Source of the DNA: Actinernus sp. WN-2022
Taxonomy: Eukaryota; Cnidaria; Anthozoa; Actiniaria; Actinernidae
Assembly (NCBI GenBank): GCA_030867875.1
Contig: JAOWCC010000577.1
Span: 4,542,660 to 4,606,659, forward strand
DNA: 64,000 bases
Reading direction: 5' to 3'
Shown here: piece by piece, positions 35,428 through 46,134 of the stretch
Layout of the letters: every line of letters starts with the position of its first letter
Position numbering within the stretch: position 1 is the stretch's first letter
Position numbers and translations under genes: made by a program
Notes under the pieces: generated by a model
The model's database searches: none
Seen by the model: only the letters and a program-made list of their open reading frames with translations
Told to the model about the DNA's origin: nothing

Positions 35428-36137
35428 GTAACTGTTTAGTAAATGAATTAAATGCTGTTATACTTATAGTATTTTCTACTGATCATGATGGGCTGCTTTA
35501 AAGACTCAGATTCTGGCCTGACATTAATTTTTGTCGTATGGAAGGTGCACACATTAATTTTGTACATTGGTGATAACCAAAATTAATAATACATTGTATT
35601 TAGACTGATTAGACTGCCACTAGTTACTTAATTGTAATATATATTTACCACTCAATGCTTTCTTTTGTGGAGACTCATGTTGTAAGTTTGTAGGTTTTAA
35701 AATTATTTTGCAAATAGTAAGGGAGTAATCATATTTATCTAGTTGGGGCTATTTCTGTATTTTGAATCATTTTTTTCTCCAGCCCCCTCCCCAGTTCAAC
35801 GTATTTTAAGTGGTCCTCCTTAACCTATGGAGTTTTAGTAGACAGAATTTGTTTTGGGTGAGTGATAAGTTGAATACTATAGCTTCCAGAGAAAGTTTAT
35901 TGCTCTAGGTTAGCTTGAAGTTGGATTTATGCCAATGAGGAAAAACGTAGACAATGCACCCACCTATACTTAATGATATTATTTTAAAAGTTGAATATAA
36001 TAATTATCACTGCTGCTCATTTGAAATTGTAGCTTTATCATTTTTGTTTATTAAATTGACTGCATAGAATATTTTTGAATTAAAATTGGTATATTACATG
36101 TACCTCTTTTTTTCAAAAAATATTGAAAATTTATCAG

Positions 36138-36210
36138 GTGATAGTGGATATCCACTCAAACCGTGGCTACTGACACCAGTTGGCATCCCATCAACAAGTG
36201 GTGAAGAAAG
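36138..36210 (+). CDS. Harbinger transposase, exon 3
   Basis: Acceptor ttatcag, donor AAG|GTACAG; 73 nt, residues 222-245 plus two bases. Encodes GDSGYPLKPWLLTPVGIP, the conserved GD-x-GYPL-x-PWLLTP block of the family. Confidence 0.88.
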
Positions 36211-36527
36211 GTACAGTAATGAAAGTATTACATTTGCCCAGGATCAGATGATATATTAGCCATTAAACTTCTTTATATTTCTCCTTTAAAAGCTTATTTT
36301 CTTTTTTTCATTTAAGACTGTCTATATACTCAAAATGTTGTTTAATTAAGTTTGATAGTTATTGCATGTCAACATAATTATAATGCTCTTTACCTTTGAA
36401 TGCACCAAAGTGCAATTTACACAAAGTTTGATATATAATACATTTAAATGAGAACTGATTTCTTTAGGACTTAATTATTAATAGCTGATCAATCTCTAAA
36501 AGTATTGTTGTTGTATAACTTGTAAAG

Positions 36528-36599
36528 GTACAACACCTCACACAAGAAAACGAGAAATGCAGTGGAACGTGCATTTGGAATCTTGAAGTCTAGATTTAG
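36528..36599 (+). CDS. Harbinger transposase, exon 4
   Basis: Acceptor tgtaaag, donor AG|GTGATT; 72 nt, residues 246-269 plus two bases. Encodes YNTSHKKTRNAVERAFGILK, with the catalytic Glu at 259 in the RNAVERAFG motif. Confidence 0.85.
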
Positions 36600-37460
36600 G
36601 TGATTATACATTTTTAAATTTACTTTAAAAAAATAAGATTCATTATTTACAATTATAGATGTAAGTTATTTATTTATAATCTCTAACACACATTTACTTT
36701 TTCTAAGGTACATGTAATGTTCATAACAAACAGGGGGAGAAAGGGTTGATTAGGTGCATGGGCTGGAAACAGCAAATCTTATTAAAGAACTTACTGGAAC
36801 AGACCATGCAGAGTCAGGGGGAGTACTGAACGATAATGACACCAATTAAGAACGATTTATAATTAAGGATGCCAAAAGAATATTACAGCTGGTAGAGAAT
36901 AAGACCATAAAGTACTGAGGATAATTTCAACATGTAAAAAGTACATGTAAGTGTGGCAAATGTAAAAGCAACATCTGGATGAATGAGACGTGTGTGTTAG
37001 GGAGGGGGGTCATGCCCAGTTGCATATTGCAGACTATAATTATATAAATAATGCTGTGGGATTCCATTAGAAAATGTATATAACTACATATTACATGTAT
37101 GGTTATCACAAGAATCTGGTAGCTAAAAGCTCACCAGCCCTTCTATTGACCTACTCTGCCACATGATCAAATTGATGTGAAGCAAACTATCCAAAAGCTA
37201 TTTAAATTGATTAACACTATAATTAAAATTCATACTGACAATGAAATAAACCAGATGGCTGAAATCCAGGCTATCTAAGTTATAAATCAGCAGGCATCAT
37301 TCAACTGCAAGCAGTCAACACGTAATGCATAAACACAACTCTTATAATTTCAGCACTACAATTCATGTACATTGTATGGTTTATTTCAGTTTGACATTAT
37401 AAGCAATATATAATTGTTGTAAATAATATCAGACATAAGCAGTCTTACTTTCTTTGGCAG

Positions 37461-37688
37461 ATGTCTACATACATTTGTAAGTCAACAGGGTGTCTGTTGT
37501 TTACTCCAGAACGATGCTGCAGAATAATATATGTCTGCTTCATTCTACACAACATGTGCACCAAGAACAACTTGCCTTTGGGAGAAAATGTTGAGGAGGA
37601 GGAGGAGGAGGAAAATGCATTCCATGGAGACCAGCTTCAGGATGGAAAAAGTGTCAGGGAGGCCCTTATTGAGCTAAGATTCCCATGA
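37461..37688 (+). CDS. Harbinger transposase, exon 5 (frame-broken)
   Basis: Begins after acceptor tctttggcag. In the phase set by exon 4 it reads RCLHTF and then runs into a stop. From about 37477 the family C-terminus is open in another frame: KSTGCLLFTPERCCRIIYVC, FILHNMC, a poly-Glu tract and a stop at 37686-37688. Compared with the usual RCLHKS-G pattern the fault looks like a small insertion (8 nt would fit) near 37473-37480. This copy therefore probably makes no full transposase unless an unrecognised splice site restores the frame. Confidence 0.7.
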   Translation: MSTYICKSTGCLLFTPERCCRIIYVCFILHNMCTKNNLPLGENVEEEEEEENAFHGDQLQDGKSVREALIELRFP

Positions 37689-38548
37689 TGCTTCATCGTA
37701 AAAAAGGCCATTGTAATTATCAAGCTAATTAATGTGCATACATGTATCAAGAGACAATATTTACATATTCTCATAGATGAGCTGGATCAAGCTGTCAATG
37801 GAGGCTCACATGAGGGAATTGATTAGAAGCTATTTAACACGAGAAAATATCTCCCTCCATGCATGAGCTTCCTTTGAATAATATTTCCAGATTATCCATG
37901 CAAATAACTAAAGTTTATTTTGCATAAAGGGACAACAATGTACATGAAGTAGGTTTGATAAAATAAAATCACACAAATTAATGTTTGGTAAAACCTAGAC
38001 TGATTGCCCAGTTAGCCTTCCCTTCTCAGTTGCCAAACATACATGTACATGTTAAAAGACTTCCTTTAAAATAATAATAGCATACCCTGCAATGTCTGGA
38101 AAATGAAGAAGCAGGGAGATTGTTTCATTAAGGTTTCCTTGGGGAACAATGTGGATTGAAGGAAAATAAACCTCAGTTTCTTGAGGATGACACAGTCAAT
38201 CTACTTTGTTATACCTTTCAAGTCCAAAAAAACAAACACATGTATTAAATATACAGTAGTAAATACGATTTATTAAAAAATGATTGATACATACATGTAT
38301 AATCATCTGTTTAGATTATGTAATACATTAATCACATATACATATATATATTCATAAATACTAATAGTATTTGTTTGTTTGTTTTTACATAAAGAAAGAA
38401 GACAATTTTTCTTTCTGAGAAAAGTTAGTTAGTAGTATACCTAAAATAAAAGGACACTATGGCATTAGCCATTTGGTTTTGAGGAAAGGACCACATTAAT
38501 AGATATTGCATATTTGTGGCACTGAAGGCAATCATGGGCAATTAGACA

Positions 38549-38745
38549 TCACCAAGCAGCTGTGAATCCTTGTCCACCAATAAGATTTTTAAGAAGGCTG
38601 ACTTTTTCCATTTCAATCTCAAGCATTTTTTCTTTGAGATTAATAATTACTTTCAGCATTTCATTTTTTTGTTTTTTTAGTTTTAGTTTTTCTCTTTCAA
38701 TTTCCAGAAGTTCCTGGGTTGATCCATTCATTTGCTCATGTTTTC
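38549..38745 (-). CDS. Harbinger Myb/NAIF1-like partner, exon 6
   Basis: Last exon: acceptor tttgtttcag, stop at 38549-38551; 197 nt. Encodes a predicted coiled coil of Leu/Lys/Glu-rich heptads (ELLEIEREKLKLKKQKNEML and LKEKMLEIEMEKVSLLKNLI) ending GGQGFTAAW. Such a coiled coil may serve multimerisation or transposase contact (inference). Confidence 0.85.
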
Positions 38746-39177
38746 CTGAAACAAACAAGTTGTAGAAATATAAACCACACAATTTCTGCAAAAAATACTT
38801 GATCGAACAAAAAATATTATATTATAATGCAGCTATCAAGCAAGTTATAATCAAAGGAATATTTTCTGTACATTCCTTCTCACTTTCTTATCAAAACAAT
38901 TTCTTGGTTCATACATGTATGTAAAAGGAAATCTGCAGACTTCTTAAAAAAATAGCTTAATTTCAAAATGTTTGCCATTGAATTCCCCTGAGTTAACCTT
39001 AATACCAAATATAAGTCACTTTAAAATGTCTGGGACGCCACTGCAATGTTGCATTTGATTTGGTGACAATATTAAAGTTGCAAAACGTATTGCTACATTA
39101 ATTATCAAAATATTAAAATCACTGGACCAGATTTAAGAATTCATATATAAGGGAAATTGAAGGAGAAAAACCATAGA

Positions 39178-39245
39178 TTAGCTCAGTGGTTAAGCACCGG
39201 TCTGTTGTGTAGGAGGTCGCGGGTTCAAACCCTGGCTGGACCAAC
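39178..39245 (+). mobile_element. tRNA-like SINE head in a Harbinger intron
   Basis: tRNA-like block with A box tagctcagtggttaagc and B box gggttcaaaccc. The tail continues without tRNA structure to about 39400, so a SINE insertion is more likely than a tRNA gene. Confidence 0.6.
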
Positions 39246-39500
39246 ACTCTTAAAATAACCGAGTAGAAGGTGCTGCCTTTGTGAAACAATTTCGTTCACA
39301 AGCTGCAAATGGTTAGACGGATATACCTTCACATCTTCTCGAATAAGGACATTAAATCGTAGAGCCACCTCATGGAAATGTCACTGATTCATCCATTATT
39401 ATTGTTTTCATTGAGATTCTGTTTAATAATTCTCTCATCATCAGAGAAAGACACAAAACTCTGTCAGCAAGGAAATAATAAACAAATTACATGTACATAC

Positions 39501-39656
39501 TCTTAGCCTGTTTGGCTTTATTGGCTGTATTGATGATCATAATACTTTGGGTTGGTAGTAACGTTAACTGCTCATCACCGACTGGCAGGCTGGTTGAAGC
39601 TGAGGTTGATGGCAGATCCATGTCATCTATCATAATGGACTGACCTATGTTTTCAG
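39501..39656 (-). CDS. Harbinger Myb/NAIF1-like partner, exon 5
   Basis: Acceptor cacattgcag, donor A|GTATGT; 156 nt. Encodes a Ser/Thr/acid-rich linker (MIDDMDLPSTSASTSLPVGD) before the C-terminal coiled coil. No known motif. Confidence 0.8.
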
Positions 39657-40102
39657 CTGCAATGTGAAATAAATGTTGGGTTTTAACTTGATTCTGACTA
39701 GTTTACTTGTTTTAAAATATCATGATGATATTATGTACAGAACTGCTCAAAACTAACCTCGTGTATTTTTACATTAAATTTTGTTATCAGGTGCAAATTG
39801 GTCAGCAAACCCTTAGCCAACTTAGTGAACCCCAAGTGACAACTTTAAACCCTGAGCAGATACAGAAAAACCCAAGGGAATGCATTCAACACTGAGGGAA
39901 ACCATAAAACTCTGCACAAACACAGATAACTCCTTGACAATATAAAGTCCCCTCATGTTGTTGTCACAATTTCTCACAAACACCTAAATGTTTTACAAAT
40001 TACTTTATAATATTTATTAATACCACACTCGTAACAGTGTTAACCAAAACATTCAGGTCACATGGATACCCTGTAAACCCCATACAATATTCTAGTCAGC
40101 CT

Positions 40103-40138
40103 ATTAGTATTCTGTATCATTTGATACAGAATACTAAT
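40103..40138. repeat. Near-perfect 36-bp palindrome
   Basis: Arms attagtattctgtatca and tgatacagaatactaat around a 2-base loop. Diverged versions recur at about 40685-40722 and 40738-40772. Confidence 0.85.
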
Positions 40139-41189
40139 ATTAAAGCCCTATTGGTGGTTTTCATCGTCATGACACGTGATTGCAAAATTGGTTTGCATTG
40201 ATAAAAACAAATAAAACATCTTGGTCCTTGTAGAACTACCAAAAATACACTTAAAGCCCAAATTTTGGAACACTAGGTTATTTCCTAACATACAGTAGCT
40301 GTGGGCCAATGAATGTATGACAGTTTTACCGGTACTTGTATGCAACCACCATCTTGGTGTCCCTCACTGGTACACCAACATGGCATCCATAAAACGAAAA
40401 TATTTACCATCAAAATAATTGGGTTTCACAATGAAATTGACACAATTACATGGATTTTTATGCCTTCTGGAAAACATGCTGAGTTGTTCTGTGATAAAAT
40501 CCAAAATTTATTTACTTTGGAACAATCCACACTATCTATGTGAAATTTTCTGTGTAGACTTTTATTATTGATATCTAGAATATGTACAAATAACAGTTTT
40601 GTAGGAATTATAGTTTAAATTTAATTTTTTTGATGATATGTCACCAGTAGTCTGAATGAAATGATACAGAATAATAATGAGCTCTATTAGTATTCTCTAT
40701 CAAATGATACAGAATACTAACTTAAAGCTACATTTACTAGAATCCTGTGTTAAATAATACAGGATACTAACATGCTAGCATTAGTATGAGGGAGGTATCA
40801 CAACCCGACTTCCCCTAACCCGGGTAGGTGAAATTGCAAAGTTCATGAACTGCTCTTAATGTATACAGACTATCTTCTAATGTGGGACATGTTTTTGTGC
40901 ACGCTACACATGTCTGTGTTGCAAACTATTGCTCCTGACCAAAGCTTTTTTTATGCTTTTATTCAAAATTTCAGAAATGTTTAAAATTTTATATGGTGCA
41001 TATCCTAAGTACATTACAATATTCGTATCCCGATTGTATCATTGGGATTTACCAGTACATTATGGCTCACTTAACTGGCTCATCATTGTAAATCCCATAC
41101 AATTTGGTCGCTCATATTGTCAATAGTACACAACCTGAATAGATCCTTAATGTATTTACATGTAGATGACACTTAATGAAAATGTATAC

Positions 41190-41384
41190 CTGCAGGTTCT
41201 GGTGTGTCACCTTGCTGTGGACAATTTGGACAGACAAATTTGTCATCATCACTATATAATCTCAAACACCCAGTGTCTGACTCGTGAACACCAGAAGAAA
41301 ACAGCTCCTCTTCATAACCACATTTTGTGCATAGTCCACGTATCATCTCTCCACTTCCATATCTTTGCTTCAACTTATTTGCAA
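41190..41384 (-). CDS. Harbinger Myb/NAIF1-like partner, exon 4
   Basis: Acceptor gtttatatag, donor G|GTATAC; 195 nt. Encodes a putative four-cysteine zinc-ribbon: CTKCGYEEEL, then about 30 residues later KFVCPNCPQQ. Two CxxC pairs at this spacing suggest a metal-binding finger, not a standard part of NAIF1 itself. Confidence 0.82.
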
Positions 41385-41506
41385 CTATATAAACATCAAG
41401 ACCAAAGAAAGATTATTTAACTGATTAAATACAGTACAATATTTAAGTAATTAAAAATATTTTTAATAATGTAGCTGTATTATTAATTGCTACTACATGT
41501 AGAATT

Positions 41507-41830
41507 TAACCCATTGGCTCCTGGGAGATTTTAGTTTTGATCTGTAAAATCCAGAGAGACATTAATGAACTGGCTTTCCCTCAGTTCCAGTTTTCCTCAC
41601 CTCATGAATGTGTACTGCTTGAAACCTGAAGACATTAGAGCTTAAACTTCACCAACAATGCCTTTTTGGTAAATATAAATATACATGTAATGGTGCAGCT
41701 CTTGCAAAAGGTTACACTTTTGGGGTTGTGAATGAAAATTGTGCTAAGTTTGAGGGGGAAAACACTGGATGAAAGCTATAGGACTTTTGTGGGCATATTT
41801 AGTAGGGTCCATTTAGGTTAACTGTAAAAG
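41507..41830. mobile_element. Diverged third copy of the piggyBac-like repeat
   Basis: Starts TTAACCCATTGGCTCCTGG; later parts (tgaatgaaaattgtgctaa, cctcagttccag) align loosely with 7200-7400. It lies in intron 4 of the Harbinger partner gene. Confidence 0.45.
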
Positions 41831-41892
41831 TATATTACATTGATTTCTTGATCTAAATGATAACTGCACATTAATTTTATTAAATAATTTTT

Positions 41893-42075
41893 CAATAGCC
41901 TACTTTCAATACATGTATGTGCTTCACTTACACACACAAAGGTTTCAATCATATGCTCCAGGGGAAATTAAATTTGTACTTTTCTTTGCCAGAATAATAG
42001 ATTTAATGTACCGAGCCTCATATTGAAACCTAATTGTGCATGACAAGTGAAGCATATATCGAAAGTGGGCTATTG
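41893..42075. mobile_element. 183-bp hairpin MITE
   Basis: Arms caatagcctactttcaata and gaaagtgggctattg, with further complementarity inside (gtgcttcactt and aagtgaagca). In a Harbinger intron. Confidence 0.65.
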
Positions 42076-42419
42076 TTATTAGCCATTATTGCTGTTTATT
42101 AAAGCTGAAGTGTTGTTTGTAAGAATATGATCAAGTGGAATATAGAAAATGAGGGATCCTATTATCTGTGCCTGATTTATACACCTATTTAAAAAATGCA
42201 GGGAAATCTGCAATCAGAATTATTAATCTGAGTATACCGCATTAGATCGAATAAGCGCCCATGTCACCTTTTCCTAAATATGCATTGATAATAATAATAA
42301 TAATTATTTTGATTGAGTCTGTCTGAATGTACAGTGTCAGCCATCAATAAATATTAGAACTTGAACATAATTGATATTATATATTATTATAATAATTATA
42401 TATATATATGTTTTCATAC

Positions 42420-42480
42420 CACAAGATTCAGCACCACCACTGATGCCGTCAATGACAATGGGGGATATCATTGTAAGAAC
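42420..42480 (-). CDS. Harbinger Myb/NAIF1-like partner, exon 3
   Basis: Acceptor attttttaag, donor G|GTATGA; 61 nt, encoding VLTMISPIVIDGISGGAESC. The phase matches both neighbours. A short hydrophobic segment following the Myb domain is typical of NAIF1-like proteins. Confidence 0.78.
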
Positions 42481-42853
42481 CTTAAAAAAATATTAATACT
42501 ATAGTATGAATAATCTATTCCTGAGCATTATTATTATACTTGTTTGTCCACAATTATTTGTGCCATACTTTACTTATGTCCATGCCTATAACTGAATGAT
42601 TGTCTTATAAATATAAACATGCAAAAATATTTTCATTTCACTTTGGAGATGACCTATACATTTGTATAAATTACTACTAAACTACAGTGTAATTAATTTC
42701 TATTGCATTTTGGGGGATATAATAATTATATAGTAATTGAGAGATGTAGTACTTCATTTTAAAATTGTGTACCAAGAGTATGCTAAAAGTGGACACTTCA
42801 AGAGTGGTTGCTATCCAATACATGTACATACATGTACATACAATAATTATTGT

Positions 42854-43038
42854 TAGTATATACCACACCAGTGAATATCACTTTTTGCACGCTCTGATTG
42901 GCTACTCAAACAGTGAATATGATTTCATATTCACCTCTGAGCAAAGCAGCGATTATCTCGTGCAAGTTTTTGTCCATTTGACATAAGATAAAATAACTAT
43001 GTGGTGCTGGCTATTCACCTGCAGTGTGGTATATACTA
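42854..43038. mobile_element. 185-bp MITE
   Basis: 15-bp inverted termini tagtatataccacac and complement, in an intron of the Harbinger partner gene. Confidence 0.65.
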
Positions 43039-43308
43039 AAACAATTATTCACCTCAGTGTTGGTGAATAGTGGTGGATATTTACCGAATAATTGCATCAC
43101 TATCAACATTGTTTTTCACTGGTTATTGATACCTCTTAATTAGGTCTAGGGATAACAATAAAATTCAGCAACAACCCAAAAACATGATTCTGGTATCTGT
43201 TAGAAGTTTGCTACATTTTTTTATATAGCGGTAAGCATCACAGCAACTTTTATATGGGATTTTCCCCTGCCCCCTCCCCCTCTATACAAGTATTTAATAC
43301 AAATTTAC

Positions 43309-43474
43309 CTTTTCCTGAACTTCCGTAAGGGGCTTTGGGGCCTCTCCACCACCTGTTCTAGTTTCCTCACGCTTCCTATAGGCCTCCTTTTTTCTTGTGT
43401 CGCAACAGAGGTCCTGCCATTTCCGCTTAACCTCCTTCTTTGTTCTCATAACCCCTTTATTCATAGCATTCACT
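43309..43474 (-). CDS. Harbinger Myb/NAIF1-like partner, exon 2
   Basis: Acceptor tttttccccag, donor AAG|GTAAAT; 166 nt. Second half of the Myb/SANT-like domain: RTKKEVKRKWQDLCCDTRKK, with the conserved third-helix Trp and basic residues that contact DNA. Confidence 0.88.
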
Positions 43475-43662
43475 CTGGGGAAAAAACAAGGTCCTCAACA
43501 TAATTTTTATTTAGCCTCCCATTCTCAAATTAGAATATACAATAACACATTCCTAGATGCTAAAATTGTTCACATAGAATCTCAAATATTGACAAAATCA
43601 AATTAATAATTTATTAATTGTTTCAAATGAGTTCAGCACGGCATGCATATGCAGTAGTACTT

Positions 43663-43810
43663 TATAGCGATGTTTCGTGTGTCGTCATCTATTGTCATTA
43701 ATGTGCCAACCAGAGATCCATTGGTTCCTAACACAAATCGGGCTTTACAAATCATGGTTGGCACATTAGCATAACAATTGCAATGTTTATCAACGCGAAA
43801 CATCGCTATA
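43663..43810. mobile_element. 148-bp hairpin MITE
   Basis: Arms tatagcgatgtttcg and cgaaacatcgctata, with a second inner inverted pair (gtgccaacca and tggttggcac). In intron 1 of the Harbinger partner gene. Confidence 0.65.
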
Positions 43811-44420
43811 GGCTATAGCAGAGACCTAACCTAACCCTACATTTAAAAACACCCTCTTTGGATGTTTAACAATGATTTAAAAGACTCTAAAAATGTCAAA
43901 ATGACCTAGGTAATTTATAAAAAATAAAACTGGTCTAGGTTGTTTGAAAAAAAAGACCTGAAATGAGAAACAACCTAAGCTAACCTACAACATATAATAT
44001 ACACGTCTAATAAAACTGTTCGATCGTTTTCTTTTCCGCCATTTTGAAAGTTCAAAACACATAATTAAGCTTATTTAAAAAACTTGCTTTCCTCTCGTAA
44101 AATCAACACTTATCTGATCTGACTGCTAATCCTATCTCTTCCCTGTAGCCGTACGGTTAATCTTTCTTGTTCTCTTTGAGAATTGAGCTAAGTATTAAGA
44201 CGCCATTATTATATCATGCAAATCATCATGCAAATTAGCGCAAGTCACCTGACTTGCAGCGACAACGTGACAACCAATTGTGCCGCGTTTCATATTTTAT
44301 ATGAAAAGACCTGTGATTGGTCGCACTGTGTATTTATTTTAAAATTGTTTCTAAGTAATGGCAACATTGTCAAATCAGTATATTGTAACTTATCTGAAAA
44401 AAGTAACGTGATTTACTTAC

Positions 44421-44611
44421 TTCTCTGTAATTTCCCTCCAGAGCGCATCTTTCTTTGTGTTTGTTACTGTTGATGAAAACTTGCTTTGGACAAGCAAAAT
44501 ATTTGTTTGCGCCTCATCCACTAAAACTGAAATCTCTTTTTCGGAAAAGTTTTGTTGTCGTTTAGTTTTTTTCATTCCCTCGGCCTCATCAACAAGCCTC
44601 TGGCCTTCCAT
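44421..44611 (-). CDS. Harbinger Myb/NAIF1-like partner, exon 1
   Basis: Start taken at ATG 44611 (MEGQRLVDEAEG); an upstream in-frame ATG at 44713 overlaps the subterminal repeats and is less likely. Donor AA|GTAAGT. Encodes the first half of a NAIF1/Myb_DNA-bind_5-type domain (NFSEKEISVLVDEAQTNILL and ALWREITEK). The six exons join in phase to 966 nt, or 321 residues, without a stop. In this superfamily the Myb protein binds the transposon ends and imports the transposase into the nucleus. It runs convergent to the transposase gene. Confidence 0.88.
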
Positions 44612-44918
44612 TTTCACGACCGCGAGCTGACAACAAACATCGAAGGGGAGAGACGTAGAAGACAGCGCGCGCGCGCGATACGAAAATTTTTTTGGCGGGA
44701 AATATTTACGCACACGTAAGTTACGAAAATGTACGGAAACTTACGTACGGTTTCGTGAAACACCCCATACATAACTTCCGCGCGCTCACTTACGTACACG
44801 TAAATACTTACAAGCACTCGTAATTTACGCGCGCTTTGTGCAACGGCACCCTGGCCCAGAGGTTACATTTTGCCGTCCGCAAAACATTTAACCTCTGGAA
44901 CCCAGGGTAAGCGAGCTC

Positions 44919-46134
44919 GACCATTTGATGTCAAAAATTTCACAAACGCTCGCAAAGTGAACGGCGAGGATTATGAACCGGATTCTCTGTCTGGCCTCCA
45001 ACGAAGTATTCAGCGACACCTTACTGAGCTGAAGTCCACAGTTAATAGCCTTAAAGATGCTGAGTTCAACAAGTCCCGTAAATTCCTCACAGCAAAACGT
45101 AAACAACTGGTAACACTCGGCAAGGGAAACGAGCCACAGGCATCGAAATCATTGACTGACGATGAAGAAAGTATGCTGTTTCAGCCGGGACAGTTCGGGG
45201 AAGACAATCCTGAGGCCCTTCAGAGAGCAGTGTGGTGGTTCTTGGCAATGCAATTCGGCTTTCGTGCGGCGGAGAGATGAAAGCCGAAAAATGAAATGGG
45301 GCGATGTAAGCTTGCAACAAGATCCCACAGATGGCCGTGAAATGCTCGTATGGCTGTCAGAGCGGGGCACGAAGACAAGAAAAGGACAGGAAAAAGGCCA
45401 CCAGCGACAGTTCCAACCCAAGATCTATGCAAGTGGTACAGAGAAATGCCCCATAAAGTACTACAAGATCTTTCGTAATCACCGTCCAGCCGAGATGAAC
45501 CATTCCGAGGCACCGTTTTTCCTTGCTGTAAATTATACACGGGTTCAACAAAATAGCATTTGGTACAAGAAAGCCCTGCTCGGAAAGAATGAAATCGGTA
45601 AATTTCTCACCAAAGCAGCCACACAAGCCGGTATCCAGCGTCCAGGAAGAAAGATAACAAACCATTCAGTCAGAAAAACCTGTATTTCCCGACTGCTTGA
45701 CGCTAATATTCCTAAATTACGTCGCGCAGCTAAGTGGGCACAAGAAATTGGAAAGCCTCCAATCGTACAAAACCACCAGCCTCCAGCATCAACGACAAAT
45801 GTCTCTCACTCTCAGTCGAGCACAAGGACAGCCATCAGCATCCTCCACTGCAAACAACCAACTGGCTTCAGAGTCCGCTATTGTACCGCAGTTATCTGCT
45901 CCAAAAGGTGCAACAGTGCCAGTTCGCCATGAAGTACTGCAAAGCACGTCAAATTCCCTCACTATAAACCAGGGAAGTTCAGAGAACAACAACTCTTGTG
46001 AAGCCATTTTTAACGGAGCCAGCATCACCAACTGCCAGTTCCAAATCTTTAATGGTCCTATAAAAGTTGTCCAAGATGGGAATAAAAGGCGAAGAGTTGT
46101 CATAGAAAGCGACGATGAAGGATTAGACGACTGA
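44919..46134 (+). pseudogene. KIAA1958-like recombinase pseudogene, 3' part
   Basis: Continues the gene broken at 29049. Segments in three frames read in family order. First NARKVNGEDYEPDSLSGLQR and AVWWFLAMQFGFRA (44938-45267; catalytic Arg in FRA). Then RDESRKMKWGDVSL and ITNHSVRKTC (about 45268-45713; His and Arg motif). Then NYVAQLSGHKKLESLQSYKT (about 45713-45775; GH motif and presumed nucleophilic Tyr) and a Ser/Asn-rich tail to the stop at 46132-46134. Frame changes lie just after the insertion, near 45268 and near 45713. All expected tyrosine-recombinase signature residues are visible, so decay is recent, but the copy cannot be functional. Confidence 0.85.

Larger units (their letters stand above)
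34054..44850. mobile_element. Full-length PIF/Harbinger transposon (10.8 kb)
   Basis: Inverted termini begin GGTGCCGTTGCACAAAGCGC and match for 35 bp before the first mismatch, with further similarity inward and many internal gtaacttac-type motifs. The target duplication is CTG (34051-34053, 44851-44853), a 3-bp duplication as expected for the superfamily. Gene content is canonical: a DDE transposase on the plus strand (34279-37688) and a Myb/SANT partner on the minus strand (44611-38549), convergent. The introns host MITEs and a SINE, which explains the unusual length. Confidence 0.92.
29050..44909. mobile_element. 15.86-kb element, TACCCTGGG termini, 9-bp duplication
   Basis: The first and last 31 bp are perfect inverted repeats starting TACCCTGGGTTCCAGAGGTT. 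Similarity continues to about 110 bp and includes an inner inverted copy of the CCAGAGGTT motif, so each end can fold back on itself. It is flanked by the identical 9-mer AGCGAGCTC (29041-29049, 44910-44918). The length comes from later insertions: two LINEs (about 29380-33850) and a 10.8-kb Harbinger (34054-44850). Without the Harbinger about 5 kb remains, and no transposase of the element itself was recognised. A 9-bp duplication suggests the Mutator-like class, but the superfamily is unproven. Another copy of the family is at 1300-1505. Confidence 0.82.
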
